This document shows positions 1 through 9,949 of a stretch of DNA of 64,000 nt, piece by piece. Under the pieces are notes generated by a model. The model searched no databases. It had not been told where the DNA came from and saw nothing but the letters and a program-made list of their open reading frames with translations. This DNA is from Bacteroidota bacterium (GTDB lineage Bacteria; Bacteroidota; Bacteroidia; UKL13-3). How positions within the stretch are numbered: position 1 is the stretch's first letter; each line of letters begins with the position of its first letter. A program made the translations under genes and the position numbers. The DNA lies in contig JAAFJM010000006.1 in the NCBI GenBank assembly GCA_013298895.1, positions 62,001-126,000 of the forward strand, given 5' to 3'.

Positions 1-1084
1 TGTTTTTAAAATCAACCTCATTCAAATTCACTCCACCACATGTAACAAACTCTTCTTTAAAACCAGTTTTGCCTTCAATTTGATAGGTATCGTACAATAA
101 AAATTGTACCAATTTATTTACTTGATCTTTGCTAATTTCTGCCCAATTTAGTTTTGAATTGATTTCACTTTTTTCAAATAAATAATCGAGCAATCGAGCT
201 GGCAATTTAAATGGAAACAAATTATTTACCTGACGGTTTGGGTTTGCGGCCTTAATATTCATCAATTCATTTCTGCAAGACTCTTCCTTTTTATCGTTCA
301 GCCAACTAATTTGAATTTCGAAATTATAATTTTTATCTGCTATTAAACGAGCTCCAAAACTTGATAAACGTAAAACTGAAGGACCACTTAAACCCCAATG
401 GGTAATCATAATTGGACCAGTATTTTCAAGTTTTAATTCAGGAATTCTAACTTTAACTGGATTAACAGCAATACCTGAAAGTTCGTTTAATGGATTATTG
501 GGTAAGTTAAATGTGAATAATGAAGGAACAGGATCTATAATTTCATGACCTAAGGTTTTTATCCAATTAATCTGTTCAGATTTAGGAGCACCACCAGTAG
601 TAACAATTACTTTACTGCATTCAATATTTTCACCGTCAGCAATATATAATTTGAAACTTGTATCACGTGTTTCAATTCTTCTTACCTCTTTGTTGTTTAA
701 AATTTCAATTTTCAGCCTTTTAGCTTCCTTCATCAAACAATCGATAATGGTTTGACTATCGTCAGTAATAGGGAACATGCGCCCATCAGGCTCAGTTTTA
801 AGCTTTACTTTTTTGCTTTCGAACCATGCAACCGTATCATTGGTTGAAAAGCGACTAAACGCGCTCTTAAGGTGTTTTTCACCTCTAGGATACGACAATG
901 ACAATAGCTTCAAATCAAAGCATGCATGTGTAATATTGCATCTTCCACCACCCGAAATTTTTACTTTTTGTAAAAGCTTAGCTGTTTTTTCTAAAATAAT
1001 AACTTCGGCTTCAGCATTAGCATTAGCAGCACTAATAGCTGCAAAAAAACCAGCTGCTCCTCCTCCAATTACAACAATTTTCAC
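1..1084 (-). CDS. NAD(P)/FAD-dependent oxidoreductase, HI0933/YhiN-like flavoprotein (C-terminus runs off the left edge)
   Basis: Minus-strand reading from a GTG at 1084: VKIVVIGGGAAGFFAAISAANANAEAEVIILEKTAKLLQKVKISGGGRCNITHACF... (GxGxxG Rossmann motif and SGGGRCN signature). Not in the ORF track, probably because of the non-ATG start and window edge. Confidence 0.88.
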   Translation of the reverse strand, partial: MKIVVIGGGAAGFFAAISAANANAEAEVIILEKTAKLLQKVKISGGGRCNITHACFDLKLLSLSYPRGEKHLKSAFSRFSTNDTVAWFESKKVKLKTEPDGRMFPITDDSQTIIDCLMKEAKRLKIEILNNKEVRRIETRDTSFKLYIADGENIECSKVIVTTGGAPKSEQINWIKTLGHEIIDPVPSLFTFNLPNNPLNELSGIAVNPVKVRIPELKLENTGPIMITHWGLSGPSVLRLSSFGARLIADKNYNFEIQISWLNDKKEESCRNELMNIKAANPNRQVNNLFPFKLPARLLDYLFEKSEINSKLNWAEISKDQVNKLVQFLLYDTYQIEGKTGFKEEFVTCGGVNLNEVDFKN

Positions 1085-1180
1085 TAGCGATTATAGGTTT
1101 AAATAAATTTTGTGAGGATGCAAAAGTAAGTGTTTTTGTAGCTAATATCCAAATTTTGGGGCTTTTACGATTTATATCAA

Positions 1181-1217
1181 AAAAAAGAGCCTGCAAATAA
1201 ATTTGCAGGCTCTTTTT
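1181..1217. terminator. Rho-independent (bidirectional) terminator
   Basis: GAGCCTGCAAAT-AA-ATTTGCAGGCTC hairpin flanked by A-run and T-run. Confidence 0.85.
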
Positions 1218-1239
1218 ATGTTTTTAATTAAAGATAAGC

Positions 1240-2787
1240 TTATTGAATTGCTAAACGCTTAGTTGCGCTTGCTCCATTAGCTAATTTTACGTTCACTAAG
1301 TAAATACCTTTTGTAAAGTTTTCAGTGTTTAAAACTACTTCGTGAGATGAAACTGCATTTTGAGTTAAAACTACTTTACCAGTAATATCAAATACATTTA
1401 CTTGGCTAATAACTGCTTGGCCTTTATCCATGCTAACAGTTACATTTTCTTTAGCTGGGTTAGGATATAAACCTAATAAACTTGACACATTAACTACTTC
1501 ATTTACACTTGTGTTAGGTAATAAATCTAACTGAACAGCAATACGAGGAGAAATAAATTGAGCAATAGTGTCAATATATGCTTTAGCTCGTGCAGCAGAC
1601 ATAAACGGATTTGTTTTAATTGCTAATGAATCAGCATTTCTTCCTGTTCCTAAGCCATAAGTATTGTTTGCTTGAACTGACGGTCTATCCCACCATTCCC
1701 ATGGAGAACCTTCTGCAGGGAAACTTGAAATAAAAGGATATAAATTTTTAATACCTCCAGTAATAGATAAAGCTCTTGTACTGATTGCATCATTGTAAAC
1801 ACCAGCATTCATTTTATTATTTATACCTAATGAATTTGCGTAAGGAATTACTGAACCAGCACCTGAAGCACTTTCAATAACAGTAGCACCTGAAGTAGGT
1901 ACAATTACATTTCCTGTTTTGTATGGTGCAAAAAAATCAGTTGGGCAATGTAAACCAATAATTGGTAAAGTTGCATTATCCATCCAAGTAGTATCGCCCA
2001 TAGCACCACCGTAATTAAATACCATGTGAGCATTTCCTGATACTGCAGCATCGCCACTGTAGTTAAAGAAAGGAACTCCGCCAATTCCATTCCAATCGCC
2101 TAATGTATCTACATTAACCATCGGAGAGAAATCACCTCTTTGGAATTTCAACTTACCTTCAATATCTAATCTGCTATTTACCGCAGCTAAACCTAAAGCA
2201 ACATATCCACCTGTACCTTGACCACCAACAACGATTTTTGATGTATCAATTTTATAAGTTCCAGCATTCACACGCATAAAACGAATAGCATTTCTTACAT
2301 CTTGAATTGCACGGTAAGTAGCTTTAATCAATTGTTCAGTAGCTGCTGCAGCCGCTGCATTAGGATTCCATCCTAAACGGTAATTAACTGCCATAACCAC
2401 GTAACCACGTTTTGATAAACGATTTGCTAATTCAACAATAGAACTATCGTTTTTGTTACCCGTAGGCTGTTGATTAATAATAGCTGGTAAATAACTACCA
2501 GTAGAGGCTAAAATAATCAATGGTCTTTTAGCTGCTGTATCACCTTCTGGTTGGTAAATATCGCATCTTAATGAAGTTGTGATAATTGGAGGAGTGTTGG
2601 GTGGAAAAATATTGATGGCTCTATTTGAGTCATACTCAATATTCGCAGTTTTTAAAACATTAGTAAAAACCTCATCAACATAACGCTTTTGTGCAGTTGC
2701 ATTCATGCAAATAGCCGCAAAAGCAAATACTGTAATAAAACTTAGTAAATTCTTTTTCATTATTTTCTCATTTTTGTGTAGTGGCAA
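1240..2787 (-). CDS. Secreted alpha/beta-hydrolase (carboxylesterase-like) with T9SS type A C-terminal sorting domain
   Basis: Signal peptide; GGQGTGGYVALGLAA nucleophile-elbow-like motif; C-terminal LGLYPNPAKENVTVSM...GIYLVNVKLANGASATKRLAIQ. Probable start at the internal M (MKKNLLSFITVFAF). Confidence 0.8.
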   Translation of the reverse strand: MPLHKNEKIMKKNLLSFITVFAFAAICMNATAQKRYVDEVFTNVLKTANIEYDSNRAINIFPPNTPPIITTSLRCDIYQPEGDTAAKRPLIILASTGSYLPAIINQQPTGNKNDSSIVELANRLSKRGYVVMAVNYRLGWNPNAAAAAATEQLIKATYRAIQDVRNAIRFMRVNAGTYKIDTSKIVVGGQGTGGYVALGLAAVNSRLDIEGKLKFQRGDFSPMVNVDTLGDWNGIGGVPFFNYSGDAAVSGNAHMVFNYGGAMGDTTWMDNATLPIIGLHCPTDFFAPYKTGNVIVPTSGATVIESASGAGSVIPYANSLGINNKMNAGVYNDAISTRALSITGGIKNLYPFISSFPAEGSPWEWWDRPSVQANNTYGLGTGRNADSLAIKTNPFMSAARAKAYIDTIAQFISPRIAVQLDLLPNTSVNEVVNVSSLLGLYPNPAKENVTVSMDKGQAVISQVNVFDITGKVVLTQNAVSSHEVVLNTENFTKGIYLVNVKLANGASATKRLAIQ

Positions 2788-3078
2788 ATAAATGGTATTT
2801 TATGAAAACAAAAAATATGTTTTTCTTAAAATCGTTAATTAGTTTCAAAATTTAATACTTACTTAATTGTGATTTTTAATAAACTTTGATTTTCAAACGA
2901 ACTTATTCAAACTAACAACCAGTTCAAATATTTCAGCAAGCAATTTATTCGATCAATGGTTAAACATCAAGTTCATATTTTTAATTTTATATTACATTAT
3001 CATAAAATAAACTTAATTGTGATTTTAATACAGTAAGATTTTTTTTAGTATTTATACATTCGTAAAAAAATTACCACT

Positions 3079-3786
3079 ATGACCAAAGCTATTCAAACAC
3101 ACATACTTTTAGCAGAAGATGAAACCAGTTTAGGTTTCTTAATGAAAGAAACATTGCGTCTTGAGGATTACTCAGTAAGGCTTTGTAAGGATGGTGAAGA
3201 AGGTCTAAACTCCTTTATGAACGAACGTTTTGATCTTTGCATCTTTGATGTAAATATGCCAAAACTTAATGGGTTTGAGTTAGCAAAAAAAGTAAGGGAA
3301 AAAGATGAGCATATTCCAATCGTTTTTTTAACTGCCAATTCTTCGGAAAGCGATAAACTTCAAGGCTTTTCTATAGGTGCCGATGAATATATTACCAAAC
3401 CTTTTAGTACCCCAGAATTGTTGGCGCGCATAAAAGCTGTTTTAAAACGCAGCAGTACAAGACCAGAAACCGACTTAGCTGCTAAAGAAGAAGTAATTAA
3501 TATTGGCAATACTTCTATTGATATAGTAAATAATACTCTGATAGTAAATGGAACACAGAAAAAAATGAGCAATACCGAAGCTATGCTATTAAAATTACTG
3601 ATTCTAAATAAAAATGCATTATTACCAAGGGCTAATATGCTGCTTCATGTTTGGGGTAGAAACGATTTTTACACGGCCAGAAACCTAGATGTTTACATTA
3701 ACAAAGTTAGGAAACTGATAAAAGAGGATGAAACCATAAGCATTGAAAACGTGCACGGAAGTGGTTTCAAATTAATTGCTAGCTAA
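3079..3786 (+). CDS. OmpR-family response regulator (REC + winged-helix DNA-binding domain)
   Basis: ILLAEDE...FDLCIFDVNMPKLNGFELAKKVR...ITKPFSTPELLARIKAVLKR; C-terminal VWGRNDFYTARNLDVYINKVRKLI...NVHGSGFKL. Confidence 0.92.
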   Translation: MTKAIQTHILLAEDETSLGFLMKETLRLEDYSVRLCKDGEEGLNSFMNERFDLCIFDVNMPKLNGFELAKKVREKDEHIPIVFLTANSSESDKLQGFSIGADEYITKPFSTPELLARIKAVLKRSSTRPETDLAAKEEVINIGNTSIDIVNNTLIVNGTQKKMSNTEAMLLKLLILNKNALLPRANMLLHVWGRNDFYTARNLDVYINKVRKLIKEDETISIENVHGSGFKLIAS

Positions 3787-3795
3787 AACTATTTT

Positions 3796-4029
3796 TTATA
3801 AAGAATCAAGAATTTCAGCCAATTTTCTATCTTTTTCAGTTATGGTATTACCAGCATCGTGAGTGGTTAAAGTTACATGTACTTTATTGTAAATATTGGA
3901 CCATTCAGGATGATGATCTAACTTCTCAATAACAAATGAAGCTTTTACCATCCAGGCTATTGCATCGGCAAAAGATTTAAAAACAAAGGTTTTTGTTAAT
4001 TTATGATTTTCTTCCTTCCAATTATCCAT
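3796..4029 (-). CDS. 4a-hydroxytetrahydrobiopterin dehydratase (pterin-4a-carbinolamine dehydratase)
   Basis: DHHPEWSNIYNKVHVTLTTHDAGNTITEKDRKLAEILD matches the PCD/DCoH core. Confidence 0.9.
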   Translation of the reverse strand: MDNWKEENHKLTKTFVFKSFADAIAWMVKASFVIEKLDHHPEWSNIYNKVHVTLTTHDAGNTITEKDRKLAEILDSL

Positions 4030-4031
4030 AG

Positions 4032-4778
4032 CTATATTAGTTTATATAAAACAGGTTTACTTGGGCTTGCATCACTCTCGAAAGAAGCAATTTGCATATT
4101 AATTAAATACATACCATCAGGTATGGCGCTATCAACAAATACCATTTCTGTTATAGTTGCATCCATCCTTGTTTCATGGGGATATTGCCAAAATGCATGA
4201 TGAGTAGCCAAGGCACCTCCATCTTCTTCTCTATCCACAGAGGGTAAATCAACCAACAAATGTTTTACCTTATTATCAGCTAAAAACGCTCCTAAAGCTG
4301 GCTCTAAATAAGTTGGGTTATTGCCTGAATATTGACTTAATTTTTTATTATTACTATTAGGCAAGGTTCTTATAACCAACGCATTTGCAGTTTTATTATA
4401 ATGCTTTGCAATACTTTCGTTTGTAACTATCCAATCACCATTTTCTATTTGTTTTGGATTAACTGAAATTACTTGGGCAATGGCAAAAAATTGTTTTAAA
4501 GTTTGATTGATGGTAATTCTCTCCTTGCTAATATGTCCAACGCATTCAGTATGCGTGCCATTCCCATGTGCATTCAAAAATAAATTTTCGCAATTGCAAG
4601 CACCACCTTCTTGCACCGACCCAACAAAACTACCAACTTTTACAGGTTCAAACTTAGGATTAGCAATATAAAATGCATTTGGATTATCCTCACCACTAAA
4701 AAGGGGTAACGAAATATCTAAAGGCTCAGATAGGTTAGCTGAGTACTTGGTTTCATTATGTAGAAATTCAATTATCAT
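4032..4778 (-). CDS. Cyclase-family protein (kynurenine formamidase-like)
   Basis: Protein MIIEFLHNETKYSANLSEPLDISLPL...FLNAHGNGTHTECVGH; HGTHxE-type metal site. Start re-placed from 4865 to the internal Met at 4778 because the longer ORF runs through the glmS terminator hairpin. Confidence 0.8.
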   Translation of the reverse strand: MIIEFLHNETKYSANLSEPLDISLPLFSGEDNPNAFYIANPKFEPVKVGSFVGSVQEGGACNCENLFLNAHGNGTHTECVGHISKERITINQTLKQFFAIAQVISVNPKQIENGDWIVTNESIAKHYNKTANALVIRTLPNSNNKKLSQYSGNNPTYLEPALGAFLADNKVKHLLVDLPSVDREEDGGALATHHAFWQYPHETRMDATITEMVFVDSAIPDGMYLINMQIASFESDASPSKPVLYKLI

Positions 4779-4811
4779 TTGGTTTGCAATATAAAATAAT
4801 AGCCAATAAAA

Positions 4812-4839
4812 AAGCCTGTAAGAAAATCTTACAGGCTTC
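4812..4839 (-). terminator. Rho-independent terminator of glmS
   Basis: AAGCCTGTAAGA-loop-TCTTACAGGCTT hairpin just downstream of the glmS stop on the minus strand. Confidence 0.8.
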
Positions 4840-4857
4840 AATTTTTTAAAAATAATA

Positions 4858-6699
4858 TTATTCAACAGTAACTGACTTGGCCAAGTTACGCGGTTGATCT
4901 ACGTTACACTCGCGTAAAACCGCAATGTGATAACTTAATAATTGCAATGGGATAGTGGCAATTAAAGGCAACATAGATTCTTCGCAAGCAGGAATATAAA
5001 TAACATGATCAGCCATTTCAGCCACATGTTTATCGCCTTCAGTTGCTATAGCAATTACTTTACCTTTACGAGCTTTTACCTCTTGAATATTGCTTACTAC
5101 TTTTTCGTAATTAGCATTTTGAGTAGCAATAACTACTACTGGCATTTCTTCATCAATTAATGCAATAGGACCATGCTTCATTTCGGCAGCTGGATAACCT
5201 TCTGCGTGTATGTATGAAATTTCTTTTAATTTTAAGGCGCCTTCTAAAGCTACGGGGAAACCATAACCACGACCAAGATATAAGAAGTTTTTAGCATCTT
5301 TATATTCTTTGGCTAGCTCCTTAATCATGTCATTTGATTTTAAAGCTACTTCAATTTTTGCTGGAACTGTTTCAATTTCTGCAATCATTTCGCGTAAACG
5401 TTGGGTAGTTAAAGTGCCACGTTTCTGACCAATTGATAAGGCCATTAATGTTAAAGCAGTAACCTGAGCAGTAAATGCTTTAGTAGAAGCCACACCAATT
5501 TCTGGACCAGCATGAGTGTAAGCACCAGCATCGGTTAAACGAGGAATTGATGAACCTACCACATTACAAACTCCAAAAATTGTAGCACCTCTACTTTTTG
5601 CTAACTCTAAAGCAGCTAAAGTATCAGCTGTTTCACCACTTTGGGAAATAGCAATTACAAAATCATTTTCATCTAAAACTGGATTTCTGTACCTGAATTC
5701 AGAGGCATATTCAACCTCAACTGGAATTCGAGCAAAATCTTCAAATAGATACTCTCCAACTAAACCTGCATGCCACGATGTACCGCAACCAACGATGATT
5801 ATACGCTTGATATTTCTAAATTTATCTTCAAATTTGTCAATACCAGCCATGGTAATTAAACCTTCATTAATATGAATTCTACCACGATATGAATCAAGAA
5901 TTGAACGAGGTTGTTCGAAAATTTCTTTCATCATAAAATGCTCATAACCCCCTTTTTCTATACTTTCCAAATTAATTTCTAATTCATGAATGTAGGGTGT
6001 TTTGATTGTATTGTCAATGGTTTTTATTGTTAAATCAGTTCCTTTTATAATAGCTATTTCACCATCATTTAAGTATACCACATTTCTAGTATATTCTACA
6101 ATGGGAGTTGCATCACTTGCTATGAAGTGTTCACCATCGCCTATACCTAATACCATTGGACTTCCTTTACGTGCTCCAATTAAATAATTTGGGTCTTTTT
6201 TACTTAGAATAACAATTGCATAAGCACCAATAACTTGGGTTAAACTCATACGAACGGCTTCTTCAAAGCTTACTTCATTATTTTTATGAACTTCTTCGAT
6301 TAAATGAATTAAAACTTCTGTATCAGTTTCACTTTTAAATTCATGCCCTCTTTTGGAAAGCATTTCTTTAAGCGCAGCATAGTTTTCTATAATTCCGTTA
6401 TGAATAATTGCAAATTCGCCATTACCACTTAAGTGAGGGTGTGCATTTAAATCGTTTGGAACCCCATGTGTGGCCCAACGAGTGTGTCCCATACCAGTAT
6501 GAGCTGTTGTACTTTGTGTTCCTATTGAAGCTTCTAAGTCCGCAACTTTTCCGGTTTTTTTATAAATTTTAAATTCTTTACTGTCGTCAAGTAAAGCAAC
6601 ACCCGCGCTATCATAACCACGGTATTCTAATCTTTTTAGCCCTTTTAATACGATTGGGCAGGCCTCTCTATGGCCAATATAAGCTACTATTCCACACAT
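4858..6699 (-). CDS. glmS: Glutamine--fructose-6-phosphate aminotransferase (isomerizing)
   Basis: MCGIVAYIG N-terminal Ntn Cys; two SIS domains; C-terminal DQPRNLAKSVTVE. Confidence 0.98.
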   Translation of the reverse strand: MCGIVAYIGHREACPIVLKGLKRLEYRGYDSAGVALLDDSKEFKIYKKTGKVADLEASIGTQSTTAHTGMGHTRWATHGVPNDLNAHPHLSGNGEFAIIHNGIIENYAALKEMLSKRGHEFKSETDTEVLIHLIEEVHKNNEVSFEEAVRMSLTQVIGAYAIVILSKKDPNYLIGARKGSPMVLGIGDGEHFIASDATPIVEYTRNVVYLNDGEIAIIKGTDLTIKTIDNTIKTPYIHELEINLESIEKGGYEHFMMKEIFEQPRSILDSYRGRIHINEGLITMAGIDKFEDKFRNIKRIIIVGCGTSWHAGLVGEYLFEDFARIPVEVEYASEFRYRNPVLDENDFVIAISQSGETADTLAALELAKSRGATIFGVCNVVGSSIPRLTDAGAYTHAGPEIGVASTKAFTAQVTALTLMALSIGQKRGTLTTQRLREMIAEIETVPAKIEVALKSNDMIKELAKEYKDAKNFLYLGRGYGFPVALEGALKLKEISYIHAEGYPAAEMKHGPIALIDEEMPVVVIATQNANYEKVVSNIQEVKARKGKVIAIATEGDKHVAEMADHVIYIPACEESMLPLIATIPLQLLSYHIAVLRECNVDQPRNLAKSVTVE

Positions 6700-6715
6700 A
6701 ATTAGAGCAATATTA

Positions 6716-7753
6716 TTAAATATTTTGGGATTTCAAAAATTTGTTTGTGTTAAGAAAATCTGAACTTTTGTTAATGGCTGATAGCAATGGCTTTGAATAT
6801 TCTATAAAGTCTTCAAACTCTTGAAAATTTAAAGCTTGTTCACCATCGCTTAATGCTTGCTCTGGATTCGGGTGAATTTCAATCATTAACCCGTTCGCAC
6901 CAGCAGCAATTGCAGCTAAAGCCATCTTATTTACAAAGGCAGCTTTACCTACACCATGGCTAGGATCTGCAAAAATAGGTAGGTGGGAAAGTGATTGCAT
7001 TAATGGTATTACGCCTAAATCAAAAACATTTCTGCTTTGCATATCAAAACTCCTTATACCACGTTCGCATAAAATTACATTTTCGTTACCACCACACAAT
7101 AAATAATCGGCAGCTAAAAGCCATTCTGTAGCTTTTGCACTCATTCCACGTTTAAGCATTATTGGCTTATTTGTTTTTCCAAGTTCTGCCAACAAAGAGA
7201 AATTACTCATGTTTCTTGCACCAATTTGTATAATATCAGTGTGATTATAAACTTCATCAAGGTTACTTAAATCCATTAATTCTGTTACAACGCGTAAATC
7301 ATATTCATCTGCTGCTTTGCGAATTAACCTCAATCCTTCATTTCCAAGACCTCTAAAACTGTAAGGAGAAGTACGTGGTTTGAATGCTCCACCTCTAATA
7401 AATTTTATTCCTTGCGAATTTAAAAATTTTGCAACACCAAAAATCTGTTCTTCTGTTTCAACTGAACAAGGACCTGCAATTAAATTCAAATCGTCACCAC
7501 CAATTTCAACACCTTTTACTTGAAATGTAGTTTTCTCTTTTAACTCCTTTGAGGAAAGCTGAAAAGGCGTGGTAATAGGAATAATTTTTTCAATAAAATC
7601 AAACTGTTTCAGTTCATCCGTTTTGTAAAATGAAGGTACAATCAATTGATTATTAAAATCTTGATATAAGTATTCAAATCCTTTCAATTGAAAGAATTTT
7701 TTTAGGTTGCTAATTTGATTAGCAATAACAGTTTGGCTTAATTGAATTATCAC
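6716..7753 (-). CDS. aroF: 3-deoxy-7-phosphoheptulonate synthase (DAHP synthase, KDO8PS-like subtype with N-terminal ferredoxin-like domain)
   Basis: NLIAGPCSVETEEQ...RGGAFKPRTSPYSFRGLG...DPSHGVGK motifs. Confidence 0.93.
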   Translation of the reverse strand: MIIQLSQTVIANQISNLKKFFQLKGFEYLYQDFNNQLIVPSFYKTDELKQFDFIEKIIPITTPFQLSSKELKEKTTFQVKGVEIGGDDLNLIAGPCSVETEEQIFGVAKFLNSQGIKFIRGGAFKPRTSPYSFRGLGNEGLRLIRKAADEYDLRVVTELMDLSNLDEVYNHTDIIQIGARNMSNFSLLAELGKTNKPIMLKRGMSAKATEWLLAADYLLCGGNENVILCERGIRSFDMQSRNVFDLGVIPLMQSLSHLPIFADPSHGVGKAAFVNKMALAAIAAGANGLMIEIHPNPEQALSDGEQALNFQEFEDFIEYSKPLLSAINKSSDFLNTNKFLKSQNI

Positions 7754-7769
7754 AATAAATAAAAACTAC

Positions 7770-9137
7770 TTATTTTATAACAGTATAATTTAAATTTAGT
7801 TTCAAATTCTTTGTATCTAAAACTACACGTCTTGCTGTGGTTTGAAAAATGGAACCTAAGGTACTATTTGGAACTACAATACTTAAACCATAGTGAGTAT
7901 TTCCAACCCCATTTCGAATATTTTTTAAAATATTATTTAACTCACGAGCAAAGTTAAATCTATATTCTCCCCTATCTACACTCCCTCCAATATATTGAAA
8001 ACTTTCAGAATAGGAGTCAACTGTTAACTGACTTCTCCCAAGCGAATCGGTTGAAAGTAATGTAAGTTGATTTGGAATTTTAAAATTATTATTATCAAAT
8101 CCGGCAAGTGCTTTTACCACAATTTCGGCTTTTTGTATGGCAAGTTGTGGTGTTTTGGCTAATCTTTGTAAAATGGAATCAGCTATAAATATTCTAACTT
8201 TTGTACCAGCCATTGATTGTAAATAACAAGTATCTTTTTGTTGTGAAACATTAAATCTTGTGGTTAAAGGATTTGTAAGAGACTTGTTACTATTCTCATA
8301 TTTATTATAGCGTGCATTTCCATTTAAAATTGGAAATTCAGTTCTGAGTCTTGTAGTATCGTTTCTATAATACACCACCATATTAGTGTACGAAGAATTT
8401 AAATTTATATACCAAAATCCCCCTTCACCAACTGCAAAATTGCTTTCATCAACAATGGCAAAACCTTTGAATAAATCATAAAAATCTGAAGAATTGAAGG
8501 TGTTTTTATTTTGAAGTTTTAATTTAAAATCATCAGTAAGTTTAATTCTAAGACTTGCAGGGATTTTTACTGTACTATTTACGTATGTATTAGCAATACT
8601 GTCACTTGGCGAAAACTTACCATTAAAGTTACCAGCTAATATTGCGGATTTTAGGTAATTTCGATTAGAGAAATAAATCGAATCATAACTTAATTTTTCG
8701 CTCATTTCATATACACTTATGTTATGTACAGCATTTGCATCACCTGCAAAAGTACTATCATTTCCAATACGTAATTGCAAAACAACAGAATCTACAATGG
8801 CATTAGTACCAAATGAAAATGATGCTGCATTATTTGGAATAGTGTAAGAAGTTAAAATAGCGGCATTCGACAATCCAAAAATAGGGTCATTAATTGCACC
8901 CAAAATATACAATGATTGTCGGTGTGTGGCCAACGAATCCATAGGCGCAGTATATGAGTTTAATCCAACCGTTTCAAATGTTGAATTAAAAGTTGAATCT
9001 GGATTAATAAATCCAACCTGTAACGTATTCGTATCTTTTTTACAAGAAGAATAAAATAGTGCTATTGCACTAACAAATAGAATAAGATTTTTGATAGTAG
9101 TTTTGATTTTAGTTTTGAACTTGCAATAACTCTTCAT
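7770..9137 (-). CDS. DUF4270-type lipoprotein
   Basis: Lipoprotein signal MKSYCKFKTKIKTTIKNLILFVSAIALFYSSCKKD; downstream sequence typical of DUF4270. Start chosen at the internal M (9137) rather than 9176. Confidence 0.72.
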   Translation of the reverse strand: MKSYCKFKTKIKTTIKNLILFVSAIALFYSSCKKDTNTLQVGFINPDSTFNSTFETVGLNSYTAPMDSLATHRQSLYILGAINDPIFGLSNAAILTSYTIPNNAASFSFGTNAIVDSVVLQLRIGNDSTFAGDANAVHNISVYEMSEKLSYDSIYFSNRNYLKSAILAGNFNGKFSPSDSIANTYVNSTVKIPASLRIKLTDDFKLKLQNKNTFNSSDFYDLFKGFAIVDESNFAVGEGGFWYINLNSSYTNMVVYYRNDTTRLRTEFPILNGNARYNKYENSNKSLTNPLTTRFNVSQQKDTCYLQSMAGTKVRIFIADSILQRLAKTPQLAIQKAEIVVKALAGFDNNNFKIPNQLTLLSTDSLGRSQLTVDSYSESFQYIGGSVDRGEYRFNFARELNNILKNIRNGVGNTHYGLSIVVPNSTLGSIFQTTARRVVLDTKNLKLNLNYTVIK

Positions 9138-9924
9138 ATAAATTGTCGTATGCATCTCCATACATACCTTCCACATGTTCGTGCATTAATTTACCTTTTT
9201 GTTTCTTGATAAATTTCGATACTTCTGCATCTATATCAGCACTTGCTTTTACTATTGCATCAGCATGTGTAATTCCTGTAATATAAAGCGCGTTGCTATC
9301 AGATTTAGCTAAGGAAGCAACTTGTTTATTATCAATTTCGTTTAGGCCAGCCTTACGAGCAAAATCTTTTCCTAAATTTTCTTCAAATTGATTTTCGAAA
9401 ACTGAATATACAACTTTTGCATTTCTAAATACAGGCTCATCCTTGTATATAGTTTTCAAATACAATGGGATTAAGCTTGTCATCCAACCTTGACAGTGAA
9501 TAATATCGGGCTGCCAACCTAATTTTTTAACAGTTTCTAAAGCTCCTTTACAAAAGAAAATGGTGCGTTCATCATTATCATTATAAAAAACATTTTTATC
9601 ATTAGCAAAAACAAACTTACGATGAAAATAATCTTCATTATCTAAAAAGTAAACTTGCATTTTAGCTTCCTGAAGAGATGCTACTTTAATTGTTAGTGGG
9701 TTATCGTTATCATCAATGGTAATATTGATACCTGACAAGCGAACCACTTCGTGTAATTTATTTCGTCTTTCATTGATACAGCCAAAACGAGGCATCAAAA
9801 CACGTATTTCATTGTTTTTTTCCTGAATTGCTTGTGGTAATCTTCTTGCTAATTCGCCAACATTGGTTACTTGCAAGTAGGGTGTCATTTCTGATGAAAT
9901 AAAAAGAACTTTTTTCTTAGCCAT
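9109..9924 (-). CDS. Glycogen/starch synthase N-terminal (GT5) domain protein
   Basis: MAKKKVLFISSEMTPYLQVTNVGELARRLPQAI...; 271 aa, only the N-terminal GT5-like domain. Confidence 0.8.
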   Translation of the reverse strand: MAKKKVLFISSEMTPYLQVTNVGELARRLPQAIQEKNNEIRVLMPRFGCINERRNKLHEVVRLSGINITIDDNDNPLTIKVASLQEAKMQVYFLDNEDYFHRKFVFANDKNVFYNDNDERTIFFCKGALETVKKLGWQPDIIHCQGWMTSLIPLYLKTIYKDEPVFRNAKVVYSVFENQFEENLGKDFARKAGLNEIDNKQVASLAKSDSNALYITGITHADAIVKASADIDAEVSKFIKKQKGKLMHEHVEGMYGDAYDNLYEELLQVQN

Positions 9925-9949
9925 ACTAAAATTTACTTTTTAAAAAAGT

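Noticed and set aside
777-1106. 109-aa plus-strand ORF
   Set aside because: Antisense to the HI0933-like flavoprotein, which has clear family motifs on the minus strand.
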